A DNA stretch of 49,820 bases, taken from assembly GCA_003614735.1 (NCBI GenBank), contig KZ992470.1:1-49820 (forward strand), written 5' to 3'. Below the pieces are notes generated by a model, which saw only the letters and a program-made list of their open reading frames with translations, was not told where the DNA came from and made no database searches. Positions 22,475 through 33,283 of the stretch are shown one piece after another. The stretch is from Thamnocephalis sphaerospora (taxonomy: Eukaryota > Zoopagomycota > Zoopagomycetes > Zoopagales > Sigmoideomycetaceae). A program made the translations under genes and the position numbers. Within the stretch, counting starts at the first letter, position 1. Every line of letters starts with the position of its first letter.

Positions 22475-22803
22475 ACCTCGGCGGGACTTGTAAATCGCCC
22501 GCTCACCAGCCTTGCTCGACTACATCTCAACGCTTCTCTGCTCGCTCGGACCAATCCGCGTTTATTGTCCTGCGGCCATTCTTCATACGCGACGATTTCT
22601 CTGTTACGCTCGTCCGCCTATTTCGCCCCGCTTGCGCATCGCTATTGTTACACGTTCGCGTTTGTCTTTTCTCTCACTTCATCAAGCCCCCATCCATTGG
22701 CTCTGTCACGGCGGTGTACGCCCTGTCATCTGCTAAGCACCCTGTCCACACGCACCTTTGTCGCCGCCTAGCCGCTCTTTCACCCCATCTCGGCTCTACT
22801 CCT

Positions 22804-25800
22804 ATGGCCCAGCCCCAGTTGCCCGCCTTTGGCTTTGGCTTGCCGGGCAACGCTGCAGACAACGGCCCTAACGGCGCGGAAACGGCCTCGGCGTCCCCGG
22901 CTCTGCTGGACGCGCGCAGCCGGCGCAAGACCGCGTCGACCGAGTCGCTATCTTCGGTCGCCGGTTTCCATCCGTACTCGCCACAACAGCATCTGCGCAA
23001 GCGCCGGTCGTTTCAGTCTGGAAGCGCGTCAGCCAGCGTCCACACACAGCGTCACGGCGACCAGCCTGCCTTTTCCGCCATGGGTGACTTTACGTTTGCC
23101 ATGCACCCCAGTATCTCTGCGGCCGCCAATCATGCCGACGCGCTTTCCGGCTCGGCTGCCTTCATGCCTGCCGGGATGGACTTTACCCAGCTGATGAACG
23201 GCCAGTTTGGCGCTCCTGGCGGCGTAGACGCCGGCAACCCCACCGACTTTTCGCAGATGCTGGCCACCGGCGCAGACTTTCCGGGCCTGCAGTCGCCGTC
23301 GATGCCACAGGCTGGCTTTAACCCGCTGGCGACGCCCGGTTCGATGCACGCACGCTCCGAGTGCGGTTCGCCGGCCGCGTTTTCCCCAGACCCAACGTTG
23401 CACAGTGGCCAGCAGACGCCCACGATTGCGCGCAACTTTTTGGGCATGCGTCTCCACGATGAGGACCCCAATGTTGCCGGTGTACCGTTTACCGGTTTGC
23501 CAGGCTCCATGACGGCCGGCCTTTCGTCAGGCCATCCGCAGCCGCCGCAAGGCCAGTACTCGTTGCTGCGTGCCATGTCACCGGCCCAGCTACAGCAGCA
23601 GCAGCAACAAATGGGCCTATTGCAGTCGTCCATGTCGCAGCCGTATCCAGGTATGATGGGCGCGTTTCCGGGCGCGTTCCCTGGTGCGTTCCCCGGCACC
23701 AATCTGCCGCCCATTGGCCCACACCCGGGTATGATGCTGGACCCGCAGCAGCTGCAGGGTGCCGCTGCCATTGGTGCCATGTCGCCGCCAGAGTCGCCGG
23801 CTCAGGTGAAGAACATGTTTGCGGCTTCTCGCACGGCAGTCAAAGATGCATCCAACAACTCGCTGCTCGGACCTGGTAGCGTGATTCCTGAGGAGGAAGA
23901 CGGCGACAACTTTGGCCCGGGTGGGATTCCGCATGAAATCAGCCTTTGCCGCCCGCGGATTGAGGTCAACGTGGATGCGATCCGGCCAGCGGTGCAGCAG
24001 TATCTCTCGGTGGGCGGCGGTGTTGGCGTTAGCACGGGAGCCGCGCCGGGCGATCCGCCTGGCGAGCGCACCGTGGTGCTGATGACGGCACGTGTCGCGC
24101 AAAAGAGCTACGGCGCCGAAAAGCGCTTCCTGTGCCCACCGCCCACCGTGATGCTACTCGGCAGCCAGTGGTGGACAGCGGCGCCGTCCTACAACCAGAC
24201 CGGCCAGACCGACTTTGCCTACCATCCGCCCAAGGTTACCATCACGATTCCGGGTGACAGCGGCGATCAGGCAGGCGTGCTTGAATGGTGCAGCGCCACA
24301 GGCCAGTCGGTCATGGATGGCGCAGCGCCTACGGGACTGACCGGTCCGCTGGAGATTCTGCCGGTGGCCGGTCGCTGTGTGGCCAAGCATCTTTACATCA
24401 ACGATGCCGACGAAAAGCGGAAGCGTGTGGAGATTTCCATTCGCGTCCAGACCGCCGCAGGCCATCAGCTTGGCAAGTTTGACAGCCGGCCCATCAAGGT
24501 AATCAGCAAGCCAAGCAAGAAGCGCCAGAGCGTCAAGAATCTTGAGCGTAAGTACGGGCAATGGGTGTCGATGGCAGCGTGCGCTTCGACAACGGGGTGC
24601 TAACGTGCCGGCCATCATGCGTACAGTCTGCATTCATCATGGTACGACCGTGTCGTTGTTCAATCGCGTGCGGTCTCAGACCGTCTCGACAAAATACCTT
24701 GGCGTCTCGTCAAACGCCACGACGCAGCGCTGGCACTGCCCGGGCACCTTTGATCCAACGGTAGCCAACGCCGGCGATGCGGCCGCGTGCTTTGTCGCTC
24801 GCACGGACGGCTGGGATCCGTTTGTGATTTGGCTTGTGGAGCCGGATCCGACCAAGCGCGACCAGCAGCAACAGCAGCAGCTTCAGGAGCAGGCCAACGA
24901 GGCTGAGGCCACGCCTATCGGCTATCCACCGCCACCTGGCGTTGCGATGCACCCGCGACGACATGTCTCGCTATCGCAGACGGCCAACGGCGGCATCAGC
25001 ACGTTCCCCGGCGGTGCACAGCTGATCCCGGTGCACTACAACCAGCTGGTGGTGCTGCAGTGTCTGACGACCGGCATGGTCAGCCCGGTGATGCGCGTGC
25101 GCAAGGTGGAAAAAGGAAGCATTGTTACGGGCGGCGCGGAGATCAGCGAGGGTGCCGAGGTGCTGGGCGATCCAGTGTCGCAGCTGCACAAGGTGGCATT
25201 TGAGATCTACCAGCCCAAAAACACGCCTGTCGATGCACAGCTGTCGGGCGACTCGGCGTTGATGCCGACGCCGTCGGCCCTGGTGCAGCCGTTTGACGGC
25301 GCGCCTGGCACGTACCTGGCCTGTCTGGGCGACGTGGTTGGCGTGCACCCGGCGGTGGAGAACTCCAAGCGGCTGATTAGCCCGCCCAACACGCCCACAA
25401 CAGCAACGATTGCCGCGTCCTCGCCGCTGACCAGTGCGCCGCCGCATAGCCCGGCCGATTTGGACGGCAGTGGCATGGCTCCGACGCCAGGCTCGCCGCA
25501 CTGGCAGCAGGCCTACCCCACGGGCGCTTACAGTGGCGCCACATCTCCAACCGCCCATGCACTACACGAGCCAGTGCGCAGCCTAAAGCGTCGCGCTACT
25601 CAGCCCGTTTTGGCAGGCGGAGTGCACAAATCGTCCCCACCGGTCAAGTCGATCCGCAAGGTAAACAGCCTGGGAAGCTTTGCTGCCAGCGCGGCCGCTG
25701 CTGCTGCCGCCGCCGCTGGTGGTAATGCGTACGGAAGCGGTAGCTATCCGCCGCGCTCTCCGTCGCTTGCTGGTGTGGGAGCCAGCGGCTCGGCCTGGAA

Positions 25801-26257
25801 TGAGGATGTGGGCGACGCATCGGTGTGGACCATTGTTGGCACTGAATGCGTGCGTTACACCTTCTACCATCCGGGAAGCCTGGCTGATCGCGCCTTCCAG
25901 TTCCAGCCGCAGCTGCATCTCGCTCCGGTCACACCCGTGCCTTCGGTTCACCATGTGGCCATTTCGGTGAGCGCAGATCCCATGGGCATGCAGCCGGACG
26001 GAAGCCGGCCACAGCAGGCGCCACTCGTCTCGCTGTATGGTGAAAACTTTACCGCCGATCTTTCCGTCTGGTTTGGCGACCGGTGCAGCGCACAGACGGA
26101 ATGGCGTGGCCGGGAGCTTATTACCTGCTATGGTCCTGAGCCGCTTGCGGCTTCGTCCGATCCAGCAGAAGCCGTGCCGGAACGACGCGAGGTTCCCCTT
26201 TTGCTGGTGCGCTCTGATGGCGTCATCTTCAAGACGGGGCGCACGCTCATTGTGTAG
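22804..26257 (+). CDS. CSL (Lag1/Su(H)/CBF1) transcription factor
   Basis: Exons 22804-24547 and 24627-26257 (3375 nt, 1124 aa). CSL proteins bind GTGGGAA-type DNA; fungal members resemble fission yeast Cbf11/Cbf12. Residues 1-~420 are disordered and Gly/Pro/Gln/Ala-rich. The Rel-like N-terminal domain starts near residue 424 with VAQKSYGAEKRFLCPPP, the most conserved CSL motif. The beta-trefoil domain follows (LCIHHGTTVSLFNRVRSQTV at ~582, created exactly by the splice KNLE|LC; then DPVSQLHKVAF). The C-terminal IPT domain (~1010-1124) includes APVTPVP, LYGENFTADLSVWFGD and LVRSDGVIF. A low-complexity insert of ~140 residues (~830-970), with a poly-Ala run, interrupts the trefoil domain before ASVWTIVGTECVRYTFY. 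Such long N-termini and trefoil inserts are known in fungal CSLs. Nuclear. Confidence 0.95.
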
Positions 26258-27023
26258 CCGACCGACTCGATCGGTCATGGCTGCATTACCATTGCCATTG
26301 GCACCGAGGTTACGTGCTTGCCTCCGCTTCATCTGTGCTGCCCATGCTAGTGCTCTTTTATCGTTGTTTGCCTGTACACACGCGTCGCCACCCATTGATA
26401 TCCATCCGTACGCGCAGAGCATGACGTTTTGGCCATGCTTTTGACCTGTTCGCCCACCATCTCGCCAATCTTCGTGTGTGTATGTGTGTGTATGTGTGTG
26501 TGCGTGCGGCCATATACTTTTTGCCACCCACTCCTTGTTCATGTGCCATGTGGACAACGTGCCCTCGCCCTTCAATGCCTTCATCATAAATAACATCATC
26601 ATCGTTCAGCTGTCTGCCCATGCTGAATAATGTGTGCTTGTGTGCGGGGGCAAGGACTGCTTGGTTGATGGTGTGCGCTATTATTTACCAATCACGTTTA
26701 GCTTTTTTGTTTGCAGGTATGACACTTTCGGATGAATCCGGCATGGTTGGGTAACGCCAACGCAGAAACACATTTGACATGAGCATTTCAGTGCTGGGTA
26801 GACTAGCGGAGCAAACCGGCAAAGCACTGCGACCACTTCCTGCATGAAATTTGACTTGCCAACCTCATTAGCATAGGGGACGCTGGCGTGGATGGACGTG
26901 TATAAAGGTGGCATTGCTGCTCAGGCCACAATCTTGTTGCACCAAGCCCGCCCAGCCACCTTCGCACCGCCAACAGCGAGATAGTATCAACCCTTTGCAC
27001 TTGTCGCCACCACATCCAGCACG
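26258..27023. other. Intergenic, 766 bp, with P450-1 promoter
   Basis: It holds the 3' flank of the CSL gene, including a short GTGT(A) repeat near 26473-26502, and the P450-1 promoter with TATAAAG at 26901. No coding signal. Confidence 0.5.
26901..26907 (+). promoter_or_regulatory. TATA box of P450-1
   Basis: TATAAAG 123 bp upstream of the start codon; P450-2 has TTTATAGG at a similar distance. Confidence 0.5.
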
Positions 27024-28693
27024 ATGCAGCTCATCGTTCCCGAGGCACTGAGCAAGTTCTGGCAGAGCCTGCCGCTCGACAAGTTTCTGCAAAGCTTGAA
27101 GCCGCTGGAGGAGCTGGCGCGGCGCACGACACCCAAACAGGCGGTTGCTGCTTTAGTGCTTGCCTACGCCGCCCACTTTGTAAGTTCCGTAAGCGCCGCA
27201 CTCACGGGTAGCGCGCCCAGCTAATGGGAATGCATGATTGCAGGCAGTATTCCGAGTGATCTTTGCTCCGCTCCGCCACATCCGCGGTCCGGCGTACACT
27301 CGCTTCTCCAACCTGCCGTTCATCTCTAGCGTCAAGAATGGCCGCCAAATCTACGACTACTGCGAGGCCCGCAAAAAGTACGGCAAGGTAGCACGGATGG
27401 GTAGGTACATCACAATGTCGTCGCTGCCCAGTTTGCATCATACTCATCTCGGCTGTTTCAGGTGCCAACATCGTCAGCGTGGTGGACCCTGCAGCGCTCA
27501 AGATCATCTACAATTCGCACAACTTCCGCAAGGGCGCGGTGTACGATGCGCTGGACTGGTTTGGACCTAATATCTTCTCGGCCCGCGATCCCGAGTTCCA
27601 CAAGCAGCGCCGCCGTGCTGTCTATCCGTCGTACTCGCCGGCGGCCGTGAACGCCATGGAGCCTGTTCTCTACGAGACGGGCCCACGTGCACTGGCTGCC
27701 TACATTGAGCAGTATGCTGAAGCTGGCCAAGTGTTTGATATCATGCAAGAGCTGCAGTTGATGCGCATCGACGAAGTTGGTGCTACAACTTTTGGCCAAA
27801 AGTTTGATCTGATCCACCAGCGCACTCATCCGCTGCTCGGCTGGGTCACCCAGACGCTGCACCTGGGCATGCTGCAGATGTGGTTCCCGTTGCTGCGCCG
27901 GATCCCGGTGCCGCAGATCTTCAGCTCGCACTACAGGTCGCGCGCCAATCTTCGTGCCTTTGTTGTCAGCACCATTGAGCAGCGACGCCGCGTGATGGAG
28001 AAGAAGCGCGACACGCTGCAGGTGCTGCTCGATGCGCAGGACACGGATGGGCAGAAGCTGCTGGGCGAGCAGGAGCTGGTGAGCGAGCTGGCAATTCAGC
28101 TCGTCGTGGGCAACTTCCCGGTCAGCCTGACTCTGCTCTGGACCATCAACCAGCTGCTGGAGAACCCGGACACGCTGAAGCAGCTGATGTACGAGCTGGA
28201 CCATGCGCTGCCGGATCCCAACAACATCACGGACAACAAGCTGGTCCACCTTCCCTACCTGGACGCGGTCATTCGCGAGTCTATGCGCCATCGTCCTGTC
28301 ATGGCCGAGGGTCTGCCGCGTGTGGTGCCCAAGGGTGGCTGCCAGATCTCTGGCCAGTTCATTCCTGAAGGCACGGTGGTCTTTGTGTCTGCATATGCCC
28401 TGCATCACGAAGAGGAGCTCTGGCACGACCCGGAGACGTTCCGCCCGGAGCGCTGGCTAGGTCCGGCAGAGCAGGTCAACGAGATCAAGAAGGCCTACAT
28501 TCCATTCTCCACTGGTGTGCGCTCCTGCGCTGGCCAGCGGTTCGCCTGGATGCTGATGCGCCTGACGCTGGCCACGCTGCTGCGTCGCTTCACCTTCGAG
28601 GCAATGCCCAACCAGAACATGAAGCCGGCCATGGCGGTCTTTATGGTACCAGCTGGCGGCAAGTACATGGTGCGTGCGACCAAGCGTGCCTAA
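27024..28693 (+). CDS. Cytochrome P450, tandem copy 1
   Basis: Exons 27024-27179, 27244-27400 and 27462-28693 (1545 nt, 514 aa). It has a membrane anchor (residues ~40-60, AVAALVLAYAAHF|AVFRVIFAP) and a hinge (PLRHIRGP). The C-helix reads FHKQRRRAVYPSYSP, without the usual Trp. The K-helix ExxR is IRESMRHRP, the PERF-type motif is FRPERWL, and the heme loop is PFSTGVRSCAGQRF with the Cys thiolate ligand. The I-helix segment VVGNFPVSLTLLW lacks the acid-Thr pair of (A/G)Gx(D/E)T(T/S) that usually activates oxygen, so the enzyme may be a peroxygenase, isomerase or dehydratase rather than a classical monooxygenase; this is inference. Endoplasmic reticulum location is expected. The substrate is unknown and no pathway partner gene is adjacent. 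It was probably duplicated to give copy 2 (equal length, same intron positions). Confidence 0.93.
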
Positions 28694-29253
28694 TAGGCCA
28701 GCCCATGTATTTTCCACGTCAGTTTACGCGCCATCGCTTTATCCATCACATAAAGGCCTTTTGTAAAATGCATACGTGCGACTGCCGTGACTTGCTGCCC
28801 TCCTGCGCTCGCCTTGGCCAGCTTGCCAAAACCATGCCCAGCTTTGTTACGTAGATGCTAGTCACAGATACATGTGCGATGTAGAACGCTGGAAAGCGTA
28901 GGCTTGGCCAGCTGGCGGTGCCGTCACCGTTGCCAACCAATCGTTCTGCTCAGATGAACATTCAAGGCCAGTCTGGTCCGGGCAAACTCGGCATGGTTCT
29001 GCCGCGCTAACTCCAACGACGCGCAGCGAGAGCACATCGTGTTCACCTTTGCCGCTGCTGATTCGCAAAGTGGGTCAGCAAAGCATGGTGGTGCCCTGTC
29101 GCCTTGTGTGCATTTATAGGCGACGGCCGTGGCTGCTCAGGTCTCCATGTCGCGCTACAAGCCTGTTCAGCTTACCTTTGCACCAGCCGCACGCGTACGC
29201 ATAGCCAAGCGCCACTGACCTCTCCCTCTTTGCTGTACCGTCGCATACGCACA
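28694..29253. other. Intergenic between the P450 copies, 560 bp
   Basis: It has the 3' flank of copy 1 and the promoter of copy 2. Unlike the coding sequences it shows no obvious similarity to the region upstream of copy 1 apart from a TATA-like element. Confidence 0.5.
29113..29120 (+). promoter_or_regulatory. TATA-like element of P450-2
   Basis: TTTATAGG 141 bp upstream of the start codon. Confidence 0.4.
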
Positions 29254-30929
29254 ATGCAGCTAGCTCTTCCAGAGGCTGTGGACAAGTTCTGGCGCCATCT
29301 GCCACTTGATAGGCTTTGGCAGAAGCTAAAGCTACTGGAACAGCTGGCGCGACGCGCAACCCCAAGGCAGGCAATCGCCGCGCTGGTGCTTGCCTACGCT
29401 GCACATTTTGTTAGTCCTGCGAGACAGAGGAGCAGGCTGTGCCGTACCTTTGGCTAATGGCGATGCACCATTGCAGGCCATATGTAGGGTGCTCCTCGCT
29501 CCGCTCCGCCACATTCGCGGCTCGGCCCTCAGTCGCATCACCAATTTGCCGTTCATTCTTAGTGTGACAAATGGCCGCCAGCTTCGCGAGTACTGCGAGG
29601 CCCGCAGGAAATACGGCAAGGTGGCGCGGCTAGGTGAGCGCCATGCACTGTCGTCATTGGCCTATTGCTGTGTAATGACTGACGTGGGTGGCTCCAGGTG
29701 CCAACATCGTCAGCGTGGTGGACCCTGCAGCGCTCAAGATCATCTACAACTCGCACAACTTCCGCAAGAGCGCCGTGTACGATGCGCTGGACTGGTTTGG
29801 ACCTAATATCTTCTCGGCCCGCGATCCCGAGTTTCATAAGCAACGTCGTCGCGCTGTCTACCAGTCGTATTCGCCGGCATTTGTAAACGCCATGGAGCCC
29901 ATTCTCTACGAGACAGGACCGCGTGCACTGGCCAGCCGTATCTGCCGCTATGCTGAAGAAGGCGTAGTATTTGATATTATGCAAGAGTTGCAGCTGATGC
30001 GCATCGACGAAATCGGCACCACGACATTTGGCCAACATTTCAATCTCGTCCACAAGCGTGAGCATCCGCTGCTCGAATGGGTGAGCAAGACGCTGAAGCT
30101 AGGAATCGTGCACATGTGGTTCCCTCTGCTGCGCCTGATTCCGGTGCCACAAGCTTTCAGCTCACACTACAGGGCACGCGCCAGCCTTCATAACTTTGTT
30201 GCTACCGCCATTGAACAGCGCTGCCATGCTATCACGAAGAACCGCGACACTCTCCAGGTGCTGATTGACGCGCAGGGTGTGGAGGGAGAAAGGCTTCTCA
30301 CTGAGCAGGAGCTGGTGAGCGAGCTGGCGGTTCAGCTGGTTATAAGCAACTTTCAGGTTAGCTTAACCGCGCTCTGGACCATCAATTTGCTGCTGGAGAA
30401 TCCCGACACGCTGAAGCAGTTGGTCTACGAACTGGACCATGCGCTGCCGGATCCCAACAACATCACGGACAACAAGCTGGTCCATCTTCCCTACCTGGAC
30501 GCGGTCATTCGCGAGTCTACACGGCATCGACCGGTTGTGGCAGATGGTTTGCCGCGTGTAGTACCCAAAGGCGGCTGCCAAATTTCTGGCGAGTATATCC
30601 CCGGAAACACTGTCGTGTTTGTGTCTGCATATGCTCTGCATCACGAGGAGGAGCTTTGGCATGACCCGGAGACGTTCCGCCCGGAACGCTGGCTGGGCCC
30701 AGTGGAACAGGTGAACGAAATCAAAAAGTATTACATTCCGTTTTCCACTGGTGTTCGTTCCTGCGCCGGCCAGCGGTTTGCCTGGATGCTGCTGCGCCTG
30801 ACGCTGGCCACACTACTACGTCGCTTTACATTCGAAGCCTTGTCCGACCAGGACATGACACCAGCCATGGCCATCCTGATGATGCCTGCCGGCGGTGAGT
30901 ACATGGTGCGTGCAACCAAGCGCGCCTAG
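29254..30929 (+). CDS. Cytochrome P450, tandem copy 2
   Basis: Exons 29254-29409, 29477-29633 and 29698-30929 (1545 nt, 514 aa), the same exon lengths as copy 1. The first donor is GTTAGT. The ExxR (IRESTRHRP), FRPERWL and heme loop (PFSTGVRSCAGQRF) are intact, so the protein looks functional. The I-helix reads VISNFQVSLTALW: the acid-Thr pair is absent as in copy 1, and the Gly is also replaced by Ser. The Asn-Phe-(Pro/Gln)-Val-Ser core is shared by both. It is near-identical in nucleotide sequence to copy 1 in two tracts (29698-29829 and 30432-30519) and clearly diverged elsewhere, which points to gene conversion. It ends 80 bp from the convergent RED gene. Confidence 0.93.
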
Positions 30930-31009
30930 CACGTCTGAGTCGTGTATTTTCCTCTATGCGATCATATTATTTTTGAAATGAAGGCACCTATAAAAGTATA
31001 CGCATCGCA

Positions 31010-33135
31010 TCATTGCTGCTTCTGCTTTCGCCGCTTCCTCCTGTTTGTGCCTTCCTCTTCATCCTCGTCCATATTGCCGAGACCATGTCCAAACTTTTTC
31101 TCCATAATCTTGTCAATCTCATTGGCATCCTTGTTGAACTTGCGGCTCTTGTGCAGTCGCTGTCGTCGGTTGCGCTCGCGTTCGCGCTCCGCATCCTCTC
31201 GCGCTTGCTTCTCGCGCTCCTCCTTGCTCGGCCACAGGCTGGTACCGTCACCAGATGCCCAGCCTAGCAGTGCACGGTCGACATCCTCTTCTTCATCTCT
31301 TGCTGCTGTGCGCTCACCATCGGCCAGACCCGCTAGCTCGTCCAGTATGTCGTCTGCGCGACGTTCGCGTTGCGCCATCCTCTCGCCCGCTGCAATTGCA
31401 GCAGCAAGCTTTGACTGTACAGTCCATTCACTATCGTCAGCTGCGCCTAGCCCATAAGTCTCATAGTCAATTGCGTCCCGATCCTCTGCCTCGAATCCAA
31501 GCTGCTTAGCCGGTTTCGTAGCCAAACGTCTCTTTAGTGCATCCGCTTGTGCCACGCCAGCCGATACGGCACCGAGTCCATGAGTTGCACTGTCTAGCAG
31601 TGCCTGGACGGACATGCCAGCTGAAGAGGGCTCATCCTGTGCCATATCGTCATCATCGTCAAAGTACCTTTGCTGTTTTGTCTGCATCTGTTTGGCAGCA
31701 GGTGCCGGTGCAGATATTGGCTTTAGCTCTGGCCCCATTTCCGGTCCTAGCTCTGGTCCTAGCTCTGGTCCTAGCTCTGGTCCTAGTTCCGGCCCCAGCT
31801 CTGGCCCCATTTCCGGTCCTAGCTCTGGTCCTAGTTCCGGACCTAACTCTGGTCCCAGCTCTGGCCCCAGCTCTGGCCCTAGCTCTGTAGTAGCCATGGT
31901 TATGTCCAAGACACTCGCGCTGTCTTCGTCGCTATCAGCCGCAACCGCATCACATTGATAATCTCTACCAGCGTCGGCAAAAATGTCGTCGTCAAGGTCC
32001 ATGGCACTAGGCACAGGCACGGGCGGTGGTGCTACAGCCGCTTGCTGCACATTCGCCAGCTTGGAACGTGCAGCTACGGGCTTGTCCATGCGCCTTCCTC
32101 CTTCGCGCTGTAGTCGTAAGATGTCGCACACCTTGCTAAGAACCAGATCGTTGGCTGCAGAGCTGGAGCCACGTATGCCAAACTGTTCTTCTGCCTTACT
32201 GCGGATGGCCGCCGTGGGGATCGCCCAGGCGTCACTGGCCACCTTGGTACCATCGGCCCGTGTCACATCCAGCGGAAAGGTGTATGCCATGCGTCCCGGA
32301 CGAAACAGCTCGTTGACCTGCGGCACTGGTGGCATGCGCGGGCCCAGTACTGCAATTGAATGAATATTACGTGCAAGCCCAGTGCGAAACTGGACGCCAG
32401 CTATAGCAGCAGGTGCGTCCATCGTCGTGCTGGCCGCTGCTGCCTGTGCTTTAGAACGCCGTAGCTCCTCTTTTGGCTCTTCAGCTGCGAGCTGAGCGAT
32501 CGAATCACGCTCCATGTCGCGGCGCACCTTATCTAGCAGGGCAAAGTCAAGTCCTTTTACCAAGTGCGTGTGCCGCACATCGCCACCTAGAATCTTTGAG
32601 CGCTCCTCCATCTCCCGCCGTGCAAGCGCCTTGGCTGTTACTGCGTCGTGCTGTTCGCCATGCACGCTGGCCAGCACCTGAACGTCGCTTTCCAGCGTCG
32701 CAAGAATGCGCTCCGAGTCGGCGTACTCCTTGTTGAGACCTTCGCGTCGCTCACGCGCGCGATCGCGATAGCGTGTATCGTCGCCATGCTTTGTGCCGTC
32801 TTCACCCTCCCGAGGCGGTCTGCGCTGCCATTGCCGTGGCCGGGCAAACCCGTCATCGCGCTGAGCACTGGTTCACCAACGTTAGCGGCCGTCAGCAAGT
32901 CCCCTCGCTGCAAATCGCGCATTCACCTGCTTGGCTTTGGCTTTGCAGCTGGACTGGGCCTGGGCGGCGCAGAAACGCGATCGGTGCCGTCACCGTCGCC
33001 ATCAGGCGGGCGCCGTGGTGTCTGTAGCAGGCGACGAAAGTCGTCTTGCGTCAGACTGAACCATGCGATGCCACATTAGCTTAGCGCGCAAAGAGACTTG
33101 GTCAAGAAGACTGCCTACCCAGTGTTGCCGGACAT
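31010..33135 (-). CDS. Protein RED/IK-like spliceosome component
   Basis: Exons 33135-33119, 33055-32927 and 32867-31010 (2004 nt, 667 aa). The 17-nt first exon joins in frame to give MSGNTGLTQDDFRRLLQTPR, the start of the RED_N domain. Further matches to the family are YRDRARERREGLNKEYADSE, ILGGDVRHTHLVKGLDFALL and NELFRPGRMAYTFPLD. RED is a component of the spliceosomal B complex (with MFAP1 and SMU1) and acts in the nucleus. The RE/RD dipeptide repeat of animal RED is not seen; instead there are 13 units of E(L/M)GP (31730-31885). The C-terminus has an acidic block, an Arg/Glu stretch (DAERERERNRRQRLHKSRKF) and ends in a Lys/Arg/Gln tail. Branch sites (CTAAT, CTAAC) precede both acceptors. 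Confidence 0.9.
31730..31885 (-). repeat. 12-bp coding minisatellite, 13 units (ELGP/EMGP)
   Basis: Thirteen 12-bp units encode Glu-Leu-Gly-Pro, two of them Glu-Met-Gly-Pro; a degenerate ELKP follows. The two EMGP units are six units apart, so a 72-bp higher-order block was probably duplicated. Confidence 0.9.
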
Positions 33136-33283
33136 GGTGGAATGTAGACGCGTAAAAACAAAGACAGCATTATTCATGCTGGTACTCGCCGCATGTTCCA
33201 TTTCACTCGTTTATAGAGTTTTAGTACAGAAACACCAACAGGCCAGACGGCCACATTGCCCACACTACCAGCGTAGTGCCCAA

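Larger units (their letters stand above)
14224..22803. other. 8.6-kb gene desert upstream of the CSL gene
   Basis: No ORF with an ATG and convincing composition appears on either strand. Sequence is GC-rich and repeatedly pyrimidine-rich on the plus strand, increasingly so from ~18100 onward. It contains CAT, CA, GGA, GCC and GCT microsatellites. Perfect CGTGGGAA sites lie at 14591 (minus) and 19149 (plus), and GTGGGAA at 21933 (minus). A possible 5'-UTR intron lies at 22422-22474. Candidate contents are a long regulatory region, long spliced leader(s) of the CSL transcript, or noncoding RNA. I cannot exclude small multi-exon genes. Confidence 0.5.

Noticed and set aside
31614-31958. Plus-strand ORF made of SSGP repeats
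   Set aside because: It is the antisense of the ELGP array in RED; the RED frame is supported by conserved domains on both sides.
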